Notes: a model not told the origin generated them from the letters alone. A DNA stretch of 64,000 nucleotides from Gemmatimonadota bacterium (GCA_007121555.1 SKKH01000012.1:30793-94792), one strand, 5' to 3'. Numbered from the stretch's first letter, positions 35,142 through 44,159 are shown. Made by a program: numbers and translations.

Positions 35142-35573
35142 TCAATCCCACGACGATCCGGACTCCTTCGGATACGAGAGCTCCACCTCATCCCCCCGGA
35201 TTCGGCCCGGGTCCAGCGTGAGGATGGGGAAGGCGATCCGGTCGGTCCAGGTCGAGGACCCGGCGGCATCGGGCGCCGGGACCTTCCCCCTGATCCGTCG
35301 GGCCTCCCGTCTGAGGGCGGCCAGATCCACACCGAGGTAGGCCTCCGGCAGGGGATCCAGCCGTTTCAGGGCCTTCTCCAGTTGGGCCCGGACCCCGTGG
35401 GGATTCTTCCGCTGCAGGTGGACGAAGGCGCTGGCGTAGAGGATCAGCCCATGGTAGAAGGGGCTCCGGTGTTCCCGCCACGGTCCCTCCAGCACCTCGT
35501 GGCATTCCCAGAACTCCTCCTCGTTGAAGAGACGCACGAATTCCCTGAGCGCCGACGGAAGGGGTGGGGTCAT
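35142..35573 (-). CDS. DUF309 domain protein
   Basis: This 143-residue protein starts at ATG 35571-35573, overlapping the upstream SDR stop as ATGA. It contains the DUF309 hallmark FNEEEFWECHEVLEGPWREH and then YHGLILYASAFVHLQRKNPHGV, a helical bundle with a possible metal-binding E/H set. The function of this family is not known. Coupling to the SDR suggests coexpression. Confidence 0.85.
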   Translation of the reverse strand: MTPPLPSALREFVRLFNEEEFWECHEVLEGPWREHRSPFYHGLILYASAFVHLQRKNPHGVRAQLEKALKRLDPLPEAYLGVDLAALRREARRIRGKVPAPDAAGSSTWTDRIAFPILTLDPGRIRGDEVELSYPKESGSSWD

Positions 35574-36292
35574 CCTCCCAGGAGGCGGCCTCCGTCGACC
35601 ACCACGACCTCTCCGGTGATGAAGGGGGATCGATCCAGGAAGAGGACAGTCCGGACGACGTCCTCCGGAGATCCCAGGGTGCCCAGCGCCGCGGCCTTCC
35701 GGGACCGGACCCGCTGCTCCTCGTCGTAGTCGTCGGGCAGGAGCACCGCGCCGGGCGCGATGGCGTTGACCCGGACCCTGGGCGCCATGGCTCGGGCCAT
35801 GACCCGGGTGAGTTGGAGGAGGCCCGCTTTCGAGACGGCGTGGTGAGGATGATCCACCCAGGGCTGGAACGCCGAGAGGTCCACCAGGTTGATGATGGAG
35901 CCTTCCGAGGCCGTCAGGAGCTCTGCGGTGGCCCTCACCATGAGGAACGGGCCCTTCAGGTTCACCTCCATGACCCGGTCCCACTCCTCCTCCTCCACCT
36001 CCAGGAGGGGGCGACGGGGAAAGATGGAGGCGTTGTTCACCAGGAGGTCCAGGCGCCCGAAGGTGGAGCCCACCTCCCGGGCGATGGCCTCCACCTCCTC
36101 CTTCCGGGATACGTCGCCTCCGACCACGAGACACCGCTGGCCCATGTCGCGGATCTGCTGGGCCACGCTTCTCGCCTCTCCGTCCGAGCTGTGATAGTTC
36201 ACCGCCACGTCGTATCCCGCCTCGGCCAGTCCGAGCGAGATGGCCCGGCCTACACGAACCGCGCCGCCGGTGACGAGGGCGACCTTGCTCAA
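35570..36292 (-). CDS. Short-chain dehydrogenase, pteridine-reductase-like, lacking the catalytic Tyr
   Basis: This 240-residue SDR has an N-terminal TGGAVRVGRAI that fits the TGxxxRxG motif of pteridine reductases rather than the usual TGxxxGxG. NNAS is present at 86-89. At the active site the YxxxK motif reads HAVSK: His151 takes the place of Tyr, while Lys155 is kept. I checked the codon (CAC). The C-terminal FITGEVVVVDGGRLLGG is normal. It may reduce dihydropterins, given the pterin operon 4 kb away, or be catalytically altered. It is followed by DUF309 in a coupled pair. Confidence 0.75.
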   Translation of the reverse strand: MSKVALVTGGAVRVGRAISLGLAEAGYDVAVNYHSSDGEARSVAQQIRDMGQRCLVVGGDVSRKEEVEAIAREVGSTFGRLDLLVNNASIFPRRPLLEVEEEEWDRVMEVNLKGPFLMVRATAELLTASEGSIINLVDLSAFQPWVDHPHHAVSKAGLLQLTRVMARAMAPRVRVNAIAPGAVLLPDDYDEEQRVRSRKAAALGTLGSPEDVVRTVLFLDRSPFITGEVVVVDGGRLLGG

Positions 36293-36533
36293 TGGAATCT
36301 CCTGCTGTGGTGAACCGGATCAGTGATGGGCGAAACGACGAGGCGACATGCCGGTACTCCTACAAGGCTGTTGAAGGGCTGGAGTGCCGGACCGATCACG
36401 ACGGGCTCCGACTCTGGGGCGGCCCTCTACACCCACTGCGGATGGGGGTGCGCCGCCAGGGTCTCTTTCGGGGTCCGGCACCGTCCCCGCCGCACGGTAA
36501 CCCAGCGAATCCAACGAGGGAAGGGAGAGGCAT

Positions 36534-37256
36534 ATGGCGGAGTTCACAGGAAAGGTCGCGGTCATCACGGGGAGCACCCGGGGGATCGGAAGGGCGGTGG
36601 CGGAAGCTATCGTGAAGGGAGGCGGGAAGGCCGTGGTGTCGAGTCGACGGGCTGAAGCCGTGGAGGAGACGGTCCAGGCCCTGGCCGGGGCGGGACCCGG
36701 AGAGGTGATGGGACAGGTCTGCGACGTCCGGGATCCGGAGGCCTGCGAGGCCCTGGTGTCGGCGGCGGTCGACCGATTCGGCGGAGTTGACATCCTGGTG
36801 AACAACGCAGGACTCGGGCGCTTCGCCACGATCCAGGAGATGGGCCGCGAGAGCTGGGACGTGCAGATCCGGACGAACCTGGATGGGGTCTTCCACTGCT
36901 CCAAGGCTGCAGTGCCCCACCTCCAGGAACGAGGTGGCGGCTGGATCTTCAACATCGGCTCTCTGGCCGGCCGAAACGCCTTCTCCGGCGGGGTGGCCTA
37001 CAACGCCTCCAAGTGGGGGCTGCTGGGCATGACCGAGGCCATGATGCTGGACCTTCGTCATGAGGGGATCCGGGTGTCGTGCATCATGCCCGGGAGCGTG
37101 AACACCCACTTCTTCGAGGATGGCCCCGATCCGGATGACGACTGGAAGCTCCAGGCCCAGGACATCGCCCGGGTCATCACCGACCTGCTGGCCTTTCCCG
37201 ATCGGGCGCTGCCCAGCAAGGTGGAGATCAGGCCCAGCCAGCCGCCCAAGAAATAG
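36534..37256 (+). CDS. Classical short-chain dehydrogenase/reductase
   Basis: The ATG follows GGGAAGGGAGAGG. The 240-residue enzyme has the NAD(P) motif TGSTRGIGRAV (13-23), NNAG (about 89-92), the catalytic Ser in FNIGSLAG, and the YNASK motif. It ends PSKVEIRPSQPPKK, as in 3-ketoacyl-ACP reductase-like dehydrogenases. The substrate is unknown. The long upstream gap to the divergent SDR (241 bases) holds no other gene. Confidence 0.85.
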   Translation: MAEFTGKVAVITGSTRGIGRAVAEAIVKGGGKAVVSSRRAEAVEETVQALAGAGPGEVMGQVCDVRDPEACEALVSAAVDRFGGVDILVNNAGLGRFATIQEMGRESWDVQIRTNLDGVFHCSKAAVPHLQERGGGWIFNIGSLAGRNAFSGGVAYNASKWGLLGMTEAMMLDLRHEGIRVSCIMPGSVNTHFFEDGPDPDDDWKLQAQDIARVITDLLAFPDRALPSKVEIRPSQPPKK

Positions 37257-37396
37257 GTGCGGCTGGAACCGCCCGGGCCGGATGTTACCTTCTTCCGAGT
37301 CCAACGAATCGTACCCCCCCTCGGGGCCGTCGTCCTCGAACCCGGTCTTCCATCCGGGGGCTGAGGCGGCCCTGAAGGCAGTGAACGGAGAGCGTA

Positions 37397-38809
37397 ATGG
37401 CTGACGAATTTCGGATCGAGACGGATTCCCTGGGCGAGGTGCGGGTTCCCTCCGGCGCCCTCTATGGGGCCCAGACCCAGCGGGCGGTCGAGAACTTTCC
37501 CATCAGCGGGCAGCGGTTCGGTCGCGCCATGATCCACGCCCTGGGGCTGGTGAAGGGGGCGGGGGCCCGCGCGAACCAGGCGCTGGGCAACCTGGAGGAA
37601 CCTCTGGCCCGGGCCATTGCCGAGGCCGCCGATGAAGTGGCGGAGGGGCGTTGGGACGACGAGTTCCCCGTGGACATCTACCAGACCGGTTCGGGGACCT
37701 CTTCGAACATGAACGCGAACGAGGTGTTGGCCACCCTGGCCAACCGGGCCCTGGAGGGAACGGGCCACCGGGTCCACCCCAACGACCACGTGAATTTCGG
37801 CCAGTCATCCAACGACGTGATCCCCACGGCCATTCATGTGGCCTGCCGGGTGGCGCTGGAACGGGATCTGGCGCCTGCCCTGGAGCTCCTTGCCGAAGCG
37901 CTGGAGGCCAAGGCCCACGAGTTCGATCATGTGGTGAAGTCGGGACGAACCCACCTGATGGACGCGACGCCCGTCCGCCTGGGCCAGGAATTCAGCGGAT
38001 ACGCCACCCAGGTGCGCAAGGGAGTCGAGCGGATCCGGAGAGGGGCCGATGAGCTGGCCGAGCTTCCCCTCGGAGGTACCGCCACCGGAACGGGCATCAA
38101 CACCCATCCCGACTTCGCCGCCGTAGCCATCCAGCGGATCAGCGAGGCGACGGAGCTCGAGTTCCGTGAGGCCGACGACCACTTCGAGGCCCAGGGCGCC
38201 CGGGATGCCCTCGTCAGCGCCCACGGAGCCCTGAACACTGTGGCCGCCTCGCTTCTCAAGATCGCCGACGACATCCGGTGGCTCGCTTCGGGGCCGACCT
38301 CCGGACTCTCGGAGATCTCGCTCCCCCCGGTGCAGCCAGGGAGTTCGATCATGCCCGGGAAGGTGAACCCGGTCCTGGCCGAAGCCCTCATGATGGTGTC
38401 GGCCCGGGTCGCGGGGAACCAGACCACCATCACGGTGGCCGGGGGCCGTGGGAATCTGGAGCTCAACGTCATGATGCCCGTCATGGCCCACGCCTTTCTG
38501 GAGTCGGTGGCCCTTCTCGCCAACGGCGCCCGGGCCTTCACAGGAAAGTGCGTCATCGGCATCGAGGCCAACGAGGAGCGGACTCGGGAACTCCTCCTCA
38601 AGAACCCATCCATCGCCACCGCGCTCAACCTCCACATCGGCTATGACAAGGCGTCGGAGGTGGCGAAGCAGGCGGCCCGCCAGGGACGTTCGGTTCGGGA
38701 CGTGGTCCTGGAACTCGGCCTTCTGGACGAGGAGCAGGTCGATGAGGCGCTCAACGTCCGCGACATGACGGAGCCCGGATTCCCCGGCGACAGGGAGGGA
38801 CGGCAGTGA
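37397..38809 (+). CDS. fumC: Fumarate hydratase class II
   Basis: This is a 470-residue homotetrameric, iron-free fumarase that interconverts fumarate and L-malate in the TCA cycle. Family blocks are complete: [50 protein letters not shown], the catalytic-site [12 protein letters not shown] and the signature [11 protein letters not shown] near residue 318. The length is normal. The stop overlaps the GTG of nfo by four bases. Confidence 0.96.
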   Translation: MADEFRIETDSLGEVRVPSGALYGAQTQRAVENFPISGQRFGRAMIHALGLVKGAGARANQALGNLEEPLARAIAEAADEVAEGRWDDEFPVDIYQTGSGTSSNMNANEVLATLANRALEGTGHRVHPNDHVNFGQSSNDVIPTAIHVACRVALERDLAPALELLAEALEAKAHEFDHVVKSGRTHLMDATPVRLGQEFSGYATQVRKGVERIRRGADELAELPLGGTATGTGINTHPDFAAVAIQRISEATELEFREADDHFEAQGARDALVSAHGALNTVAASLLKIADDIRWLASGPTSGLSEISLPPVQPGSSIMPGKVNPVLAEALMMVSARVAGNQTTITVAGGRGNLELNVMMPVMAHAFLESVALLANGARAFTGKCVIGIEANEERTRELLLKNPSIATALNLHIGYDKASEVAKQAARQGRSVRDVVLELGLLDEEQVDEALNVRDMTEPGFPGDREGRQ

Positions 38810-39702
38810 CCGACTCGCGAGGGGATTCCGGGGCGGAGGAGATGGAGGTCGTGGAGGACGAACTGGGAGCCCACGTCTCGGTGGCGGGCGGTGTGGAGCA
38901 CGCGCCGGGCCGAGCCCGGGACATCCACTCGATCAATCTCCAGCTCTTCACCAAGCAGCCCAACCGCTGGGCCGAGCCCGAGTTCACCGAGGAGCGGGTC
39001 GGCGATTTCAGCCGGGCGCGGACCGCGGGACGGATTCGTACCGCCGGTTCCCACGACTCCTATCTCATCAATCTGGCGAGCCCTCGCCCCGATCTCTGGG
39101 AGCGATCGCTGGCCTCCTTCACGGCGGAGCTGTCCCGCTGCGCGGCTCTGGGACTGGACTTCCTGGTGACCCATCCGGGAAACGCCACCGACGGTGACAC
39201 CGAGAGCGGCATCGCTCGGAACGCGGAAGGGGTGACCCGGGCCCTGGAGGCCGTGGAGGGGTCGACCCGGGTGCTCCTCGAGATCACGGCAGGGTCGGGC
39301 ACCTCCGTGGGAGGATCCATGGAAGGTCTGGCGGACATCCTCGAGGGGATCCCTGAACCGGCCCGAAGCCGGGTGGGAGTCTGCTTCGACACCTGTCATG
39401 CCTATTCGGCCGGGTACGATCTGGTGGGAGACTACGAGGGGGTCTGGGATGAATTCGAAGACCGCCTGGGGTTCGAACGGCTGGGGCTCTTTCACCTGAA
39501 CGACAGCCAGCATCCCTTCGGTTCCCGAAAGGACCGCCATGAACACATCGGCGAGGGATCCCTGGGCGAGGAGCCCTTCCGTCGGATCATGACCGACCCT
39601 CGCTTCTCCGCCATCCCCAAGGTGCTGGAAACACCGAAGGGCGATGACATGGTCACCCTGGACAGACGGAACCTGGCCCGGCTCCGGAGCTATCGGGGGT
39701 GA
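38806..39702 (+). CDS. nfo: Endonuclease IV (AP endonuclease)
   Basis: This 298-residue zinc-dependent TIM-barrel enzyme repairs abasic sites. It starts with GTG in the fumC stop. It has [18 protein letters not shown] (zinc-site His near residue 23), a Glu in [29 protein letters not shown] (Asp and His ligands), [20 protein letters not shown] and the final KVLETPKG. All three zinc-site regions are present, so it should be active. The first ~18 residues form an acidic extension. Confidence 0.94.
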   Translation: MTDSRGDSGAEEMEVVEDELGAHVSVAGGVEHAPGRARDIHSINLQLFTKQPNRWAEPEFTEERVGDFSRARTAGRIRTAGSHDSYLINLASPRPDLWERSLASFTAELSRCAALGLDFLVTHPGNATDGDTESGIARNAEGVTRALEAVEGSTRVLLEITAGSGTSVGGSMEGLADILEGIPEPARSRVGVCFDTCHAYSAGYDLVGDYEGVWDEFEDRLGFERLGLFHLNDSQHPFGSRKDRHEHIGEGSLGEEPFRRIMTDPRFSAIPKVLETPKGDDMVTLDRRNLARLRSYRG

Positions 39703-39749
39703 CCCCCCCGCTCCGTCCCCGGTTTGGACCCCTCTCCGGCACCTCCTCC

Positions 39750-39779
39750 TTTACGCCCCGGGGGGGGTGACCCTATATT
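39750..39779 (+). promoter_or_regulatory. Sigma-70-like promoter for the candidate RNA
   Basis: TTTACG (39750-39755) and TATATT (39774-39779) are separated by 18 bases. In this GC-rich genome a TATATT hexamer is rare. A start near 39786 would place the RNA's 5' end at the base of the long stem described next. Confidence 0.5.
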
Positions 39780-39785
39780 GATCAT

Positions 39786-39980
39786 CCGACGTGTTGAAGG
39801 GCATCATATTGAGCCAACACAAAAGAAGCCGGGACTGACTCCGGTGGCTGCCGACCCGCCCTGAGAGGGGACTTCGAAAGTCGCTGGGAGGTCACCATCA
39901 ATTCAACCCGGGCTTCAATACACCCCCTTCGGTGCGTCCTGGGGCCGGTATTCTCCTCTGGAGGGTGCCGGCCTCTTTTC
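39786..39980 (+). ncRNA. Candidate structured non-coding RNA (6S-like rod) or operon leader
   Basis: Downstream of a promoter-like sequence, 39788-39801 can pair with 39925-39938 (14 bp including G-U pairs). Inside this, 39825-39833 pairs with 39907-39916 (9 bp, one bulge). Between the two helices is a large asymmetric internal loop (23 and 8 bases), and a small hairpin GACTT-CGA-AAGTC lies at 39870-39882. A strong terminator closes the unit at 39943-39979. The size (~195 nt) and the closed rod with a central bubble resemble 6S RNA. I cannot confirm that family, and a terminator-controlled riboswitch leader for the pterin operon is the alternative. No protein-coding frame is convincing. The following ~200 bases to 40183 hold no gene. 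Confidence 0.5.
39943..39979 (+). terminator. Strong intrinsic terminator
   Basis: A 14-bp hairpin (39943-39956 with 39960-39973, three G-T pairs plus one G-U, three-base loop TCT) is followed by TCTTTTC. It lies more than 240 bases past nfo and 205 bases before the first pterin gene, so it ends a separate transcript. Confidence 0.85.
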
Positions 39981-40183
39981 GTTGTAGTGGGTGCGTCGGG
40001 CACCGGAGGGTGGGGTCCACAAGGAGTGCGGCTCGTGCATTCCGACCCTTTCGGATCCAGGCGCGCGGACAGGACCCGGGTCCCGGCGGACCGATCGAGA
40101 CGGCGGGGGGGTAGTCGTCAGCCGTTCGAGATTTCCGCCCTCACCAGAGGCCCCTCCTGCCCGAGGGGTTGAACCGGAAGGAT

Positions 40184-40603
40184 ATGATGCCCCGAGTCAG
40201 CGTGACACGCAGGGTTCACTTCTCGGCGGCCCATCGGCTGTACCGGCCCGACTGGAGCGACGAGCGAAACCAGGAGGTCTTCGGCGCCTGCTCCAATCCG
40301 CACTGGCACGGCCACAACTACGAACTCGACGTGACCGTCGAGGGTGAGGTCGACCCGGAGACGGGCTACGTGATGGATCTGAAGGAGCTGAAGGTCGCAG
40401 TGGAGGATCGGGTGGTGTCCGACCTGGATCATCGGAACCTGAACCGGGAAGTGGAGTGGCTCGAAGGGGTGAACCCCACGACGGAGAACCTGGTTGTGGC
40501 GATCTGGGGACGGATCGCGGGTCATCTGCCCGAACGGGCCCGGCTCGTCCGCCTCACGCTCTGGGAGACCCCCCGGAACTACGTGGAATACGAGGGGCGT
40601 TGA
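40184..40603 (+). CDS. ptpS: 6-pyruvoyl-tetrahydropterin synthase, human-type
   Basis: This 139-residue enzyme converts dihydroneopterin triphosphate to 6-pyruvoyl-tetrahydropterin. ATG 40184 follows GGAAGG; a TTG 15 bases earlier is less likely. It resembles the animal enzyme: FSAAHRLY (zinc His17), [20 protein letters not shown] with the catalytic Cys36 five residues before HGH (zinc His42, His44), [10 protein letters not shown], Asp82-His83 and Glu128. The Cys-x5-HGH spacing is that of true PTPS, not of QueD (Cys-x3-HGH). It opens a four-gene operon with folE, an SDR and queD. Confidence 0.85.
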   Translation: MMPRVSVTRRVHFSAAHRLYRPDWSDERNQEVFGACSNPHWHGHNYELDVTVEGEVDPETGYVMDLKELKVAVEDRVVSDLDHRNLNREVEWLEGVNPTTENLVVAIWGRIAGHLPERARLVRLTLWETPRNYVEYEGR

Positions 40604-40637
40604 CGGCGCCCTCAGACATCGAATCGAGACGATCACC

Positions 40638-41297
40638 ATGAGCGATATGAAGACGGTTTCCTCCCTGACCCCCAGGGCCGACGGAGCATTCCCCATCTCT
40701 CACGAGGAGGAGGCGACCCGTGCCCTCGCCGACGCCCCCTTCGAGGACCTGGTGGCCGAGATGCTCAGGCGACTCGGAGAGGATCCGGATCGCGAGGGGC
40801 TTCTCAAGACGCCTGAGCGGGTGGAGAAGTCCCTCCGCTTTCTGACCCATGGATACCAGCTCGATCCCGAAGCGACGATTGGCGAGGCGCTCTTCGAAGA
40901 GCGCCATCACAACATGATCATCGTAAAGGACATCGAGATGTACTCCCTGTGCGAGCACCACATGCTTCCCTTTTTCGGAAAGGTGCACCTGGCCTACATC
41001 CCCGACGGCCACATTCTGGGGCTCTCCAAGGTGGCTCGCCTGGTGGAGGTATTCGCCCGCCGCCTGCAGGTCCAGGAGCGCCTCACCGAAGACATCGCCC
41101 AGTCCTTCTGGGATGTGGTGAGCCCTCAGGGAGTCGGGGTCGTCATCGAGGCCCACCATCTGTGCATGATGATGCGGGGAGTGCAGAAGCAGAACTCCTA
41201 CACCATCAGCTCGGCGGTCCGGGGCGCGTTCATGGAGGACTCCCGGACCCGGGACGAATTCCTCCGCCTCTGCACGTCGCAACACCGGCCCCTGTGA
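40638..41297 (+). CDS. folE: GTP cyclohydrolase I
   Basis: This 219-residue enzyme makes 7,8-dihydroneopterin triphosphate from GTP. Conserved blocks: [18 protein letters not shown], the zinc-site [20 protein letters not shown] (Cys and His ligands), [24 protein letters not shown] and the second zinc Cys in [16 protein letters not shown]. The N-terminal ~30 residues are variable. Its stop shares a base with the next ATG (TGATG). It supplies the common precursor for the PTPS and QueD enzymes that flank it, and for folate. Confidence 0.96.
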   Translation: MSDMKTVSSLTPRADGAFPISHEEEATRALADAPFEDLVAEMLRRLGEDPDREGLLKTPERVEKSLRFLTHGYQLDPEATIGEALFEERHHNMIIVKDIEMYSLCEHHMLPFFGKVHLAYIPDGHILGLSKVARLVEVFARRLQVQERLTEDIAQSFWDVVSPQGVGVVIEAHHLCMMMRGVQKQNSYTISSAVRGAFMEDSRTRDEFLRLCTSQHRPL

Positions 41298-42028
41298 TGA
41301 GTGAATCCCCGGAGAACGCGCGCGACCTGAAGGAACAGGTGATCGCCATCACCGGCGCGAGTCGAGGCATCGGGAGAGCTGTGGCCCTCCGCCTGGCGAC
41401 CGCCGGAGCTCGGGTCGCCCTGCTGGCTCGTAGCCAGGATGCCCTGGAGCAGCTGGCGCGAAAGACGGGTGGCAGGGCTGTACCCTGCGACGTCACGGAT
41501 CCTACGTCGCTGGAGCGGGCCCGCACGGCCGTCGCGGAGTGGGCGGGACGGGAACCCGACGCCGTGGTCGCCGCAGCCGGGGTCTTTTCCCTCGCTCCCA
41601 TCGACGAGCTGTCCGACGAGGTGCTCATTTCCAACCTGGATGTGAACCTGAAGGGAGGCATTCTCACCGTGCGGAGCTTCCTTTCGGGGTTGAAGCGGCG
41701 CGGGCGGGGCACCATCGTCCAGGTGGGGTCGGTGGCTGGTCGGCGCGCCTTCCCGGGAAACGGGGCCTATTCGGCTTCGAAGTTCGGACTCCGGGGGTTC
41801 CACGAGGTTCTCCTGGAGGAGCTGCGGGGCACGGGGGTTCGCGCGACCCTGCTGGAGCCGGCGGCCACCGACACCTCGATCTGGGACCCGATGAACCCGG
41901 ATCTGGACCCGGGGCTTCCAGATCGAGCGATGATGCTTCAGCCCGATGAGGTGGCCGACGCGGTCCACTTCGCCCTGACCCGTCCGGCGGGGGTCCAGAT
42001 CCCCTTCCTTCCCCTGGAACGAATCTGA
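41297..42028 (+). CDS. Short-chain dehydrogenase, sepiapterin-reductase-like
   Basis: This 243-residue SDR is coupled to folE. The cofactor motif TGASRGIGRAVALRLA, Ser in VQVGSVAG, and YSASKFGLRGFHEVL (Tyr and Lys of YxxxK) are intact. The SKFGxRG run and the later LLEPAATDTSIWDP resemble bacterial sepiapterin reductase. The NNAG block is replaced by AAAGVFS. Given its place between folE and two pterin synthases, reduction of 6-pyruvoyl-tetrahydropterin to tetrahydrobiopterin is the natural proposal. The substrate is inferred from context only. Confidence 0.75.
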   Translation: MSESPENARDLKEQVIAITGASRGIGRAVALRLATAGARVALLARSQDALEQLARKTGGRAVPCDVTDPTSLERARTAVAEWAGREPDAVVAAAGVFSLAPIDELSDEVLISNLDVNLKGGILTVRSFLSGLKRRGRGTIVQVGSVAGRRAFPGNGAYSASKFGLRGFHEVLLEELRGTGVRATLLEPAATDTSIWDPMNPDLDPGLPDRAMMLQPDEVADAVHFALTRPAGVQIPFLPLERI

Positions 42029-42039
42029 GACAGGTTCCC

Positions 42040-42468
42040 ATGGATCAGAAGATGATGTACACCGTCAGTGTTCAGGCCCACTACGACTCGGCCCACTTCC
42101 TCCGGAACTACAAGGGCAAGTGCGAGCGCCTCCATGGTCACCGATACGTGGTGGAGGTGGCGCTCCAGACCGACCGCCTCAACGAGGCCGGAATCGCCTT
42201 TGATTTCGTGGACCTCAAGCGCCATCTCCGGGAGCTGGCCGATGGTCTGGATCATCAGAACCTGAATGATCTGCCCGCCTTCGAGGACGTGGAGACCAGC
42301 GCCGAGAATCAGGCCCGATACTTCTTCAACGAGCTCTCCGGTCGACTCCCCGAGGAACTGTCCGCCGGGCTCCTGTACGCACGGGTCTGGGAGACGCCCA
42401 CCCAGTGGGCCCAGTACGGGCCCGCCTCGGCGCCGACGCCGGCGTTCCGCGCTCCCCAGATGGGATGA
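42040..42468 (+). CDS. queD: 6-carboxy-tetrahydropterin synthase
   Basis: This 142-residue QueD family member has zinc His19 in YDSAHFLRNY, Cys28 three residues before HGH (KCERLHGHRY, His32, His34), Asp71-His72 and Glu119 in WETPTQW. The Cys-x3-HGH spacing marks the queuosine/preQ0 enzyme that makes 6-carboxy-5,6,7,8-tetrahydropterin. No queC, queE or queF lies in the window, so the rest of the pathway would be elsewhere. The C-terminal ~20 residues are Ala/Pro-rich. It starts 11 bases after the SDR. Confidence 0.85.
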   Translation: MDQKMMYTVSVQAHYDSAHFLRNYKGKCERLHGHRYVVEVALQTDRLNEAGIAFDFVDLKRHLRELADGLDHQNLNDLPAFEDVETSAENQARYFFNELSGRLPEELSAGLLYARVWETPTQWAQYGPASAPTPAFRAPQMG

Positions 42469-42495
42469 TCCGGACGCCGCTCCCGGCATCTCTTC

Positions 42496-43119
42496 ATGCA
42501 CCTACTCGTCACCGATCGCCTCGCCTGCCCCAGGTGTGGGCCCGAATTCGGCCTCGTGCTCCTGGCGGAGGAGTTGCGGGATCGGCGGGTACTGGAAGGG
42601 GCCCTCGGATGCGCCAACTGCCGGGAACGGTATCCGGTCCGCCAGGGCTTCGGTGATCTGCGCCCTCCACCCCGATCCGATCCGGGAGGGGAAGGGGGCA
42701 CGCCGGAGGGGACGGCGGAGGAGGCGTTCCGCCTGGCCGCCCTGATCGGGGTCAGCGAGGGGCCGGGTCTGATCCTCCTGCGAGACGGGTGGGTGGCCCA
42801 GGCCTCCCGCCTGGCCGCCATGATCGAGGAGATCGAGATCGTGGCCCTGGACCCGGGGCTCCGGAAGGGCCCTGAGGAGCCCGGCGTGACCCGCATCGTC
42901 GCGGCGGATCGCCTGCCCTTCTTCTCGGGTAGTCTGAGAGGGCTGGCGCTGCGGGACCACGAGCCTGCCCGGGAGCTGGAAGAGGAGATCCGGGTCCTGG
43001 GTCCCGGCTCCAGGATCGTGATCCGGTCCCCGGCCCCCCATCGGTTGGAACGGCTTGAAGAGAGAGGCCTGGAGATTCTCCTCCAGACCGAGAGCCTTCT
43101 TGTGGCGGCGCGAGGCTGA
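42496..43119 (+). CDS. Trm112-like zinc-ribbon protein with a reduced methyltransferase-like domain
   Basis: In this 207-residue protein, residues 1-55 form a Trm112-type zinc ribbon: LACPRCG (Cys11, Cys14) and GCANCRERYPVRQG (Cys39, Cys42). The remainder has alternating strands and helices (LILLRDGWVAQASRLAAMI, then IEIVALDPG, VTRIVAADRLPFFSGS and GPGSRIVIRSPA) that echo the order of a class I methyltransferase. It lacks a glycine-rich SAM motif. It could be a methyltransferase partner or a degenerate enzyme; its role is unknown. Confidence 0.6.
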   Translation: MHLLVTDRLACPRCGPEFGLVLLAEELRDRRVLEGALGCANCRERYPVRQGFGDLRPPPRSDPGGEGGTPEGTAEEAFRLAALIGVSEGPGLILLRDGWVAQASRLAAMIEEIEIVALDPGLRKGPEEPGVTRIVAADRLPFFSGSLRGLALRDHEPARELEEEIRVLGPGSRIVIRSPAPHRLERLEERGLEILLQTESLLVAARG

Positions 43120-43214
43120 ACGGGCCCTCGGAATCCGAGCCTCACCGATTGCGCCGGTGTGGCTCCGGCGACTACCTTCGCTCGAACCCTGCACGTACCT
43201 TCGACCCCCACGCT

Positions 43215-43655
43215 ATGACCTTCTGGAAAAAGCTCTTCGGAGAAGACGAGGGTGTCGAGAAGGTGGATTATTATCAGGAGGGGATCACCCTTCTGAGGGA
43301 CGGGCGATTCCATGAAGCGCTCACCTCGCTCCGCCTTGCTCTGAAGGAGTCTCCCGGAGACCCGGTGGTGCTTCAGCAGATCGCCATCGCGTATACCCGG
43401 ATCGGCATGACCGAAGAGGCCTCCAAGACCTACCGCCACGTGCTCCAGAAGGACCCGGCGGCGGCGGGAGCCCACTACGGGTTGGCCTACCTGCTCCTCA
43501 GGAAAGGGGAGGAGCGGGACGCCATCCAGCACCTGGAAGCCTTTCTGGCGAACCCGCCCCGGGGAGCCGACGCGAAAGAACATGTGAACCACGCCCGCTC
43601 GACCCTGGCAGAGCTCAGGGGCGAGGGTCAGACCTTCCTGGGAGAGAATGACTAA
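43215..43655 (+). CDS. TPR-repeat protein
   Basis: The ATG at 43215 gives 146 residues, MTFWKKLFGEDEGVEK. Three tetratricopeptide repeats are visible at about residues 18-51, 52-85 and 86-120 (for example YYQEGITLLRDGRFHEALTS and QIAIAYTRIGMTEEASKTYR). It has no signal peptide. It probably serves as a small adaptor; the partner is unknown. Its end overlaps the OsmC gene by 8 bases. Confidence 0.8.
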   Translation: MTFWKKLFGEDEGVEKVDYYQEGITLLRDGRFHEALTSLRLALKESPGDPVVLQQIAIAYTRIGMTEEASKTYRHVLQKDPAAAGAHYGLAYLLLRKGEERDAIQHLEAFLANPPRGADAKEHVNHARSTLAELRGEGQTFLGEND

Positions 43656-44064
43656 TCCAACACGTAGTGCCACGGTGCGCTGGAGTGGCGACGGACTGGT
43701 TTTCGAGGGAGTGGGAGCTCGCTCTGAGCCCATCATCCTGGACGGGGATGCAAAGAAGGGTCCCTCACCCATGGAGGCCCTGCTCCTGAGTGTGGGAGGA
43801 TGCATGGGCGTCGACATCCAGGCCATTCTGGAGAAGGGCCGGGTGCCGCTGGAGGCGCTGGAGGTGGAGCTCGAGGGACAGAGGGCCTCCAGTCCCCCTC
43901 AGCGCTTCCTCACCCTCCGGATGGACATCCGGGTCAAGGGGCCGGACGAGGAGCAGCGAGCCAAAGTGGAGCGGGCGGTGCAGTTGTCCAGGGACAAGTA
44001 CTGCAGTGTCTTCCATTCGCTCCAGCCCGATCTGAAGGTCACCGTCGCAGTTCACCTGGAGTGA
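43648..44064 (+). CDS. OsmC/Ohr family protein
   Basis: This 138-residue protein has the two family cysteines in LLLSVGGCMGVDIQA and RDKYCSVFHSL. OsmC-like proteins reduce organic or lipid hydroperoxides with these thiols. The KKGPSPMEALL segment is typical of the YhfA/OsmC-like subgroup rather than Ohr. The start overlaps the preceding TPR gene, suggesting coexpression. Confidence 0.85.
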   Translation: MTNPTRSATVRWSGDGLVFEGVGARSEPIILDGDAKKGPSPMEALLLSVGGCMGVDIQAILEKGRVPLEALEVELEGQRASSPPQRFLTLRMDIRVKGPDEEQRAKVERAVQLSRDKYCSVFHSLQPDLKVTVAVHLE

Positions 44065-44159
44065 GCCCGAAGACCTGCGCCCCTCCGCCGCACCTGCAGC
44101 CAGCGAGCCCGATCGTTCGGGCCGGAACCATGCCTCTCAGTCATCCAAGGACGGTTTGA

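Noticed and set aside
39786..39980. tmRNA, RNase P, SRP RNA or a TPP, cobalamin or THF riboswitch as identity of the structured region
   Set aside because: None of the conserved core sequences of these RNAs was recognised; only the 6S-like shape or an unknown leader remain.
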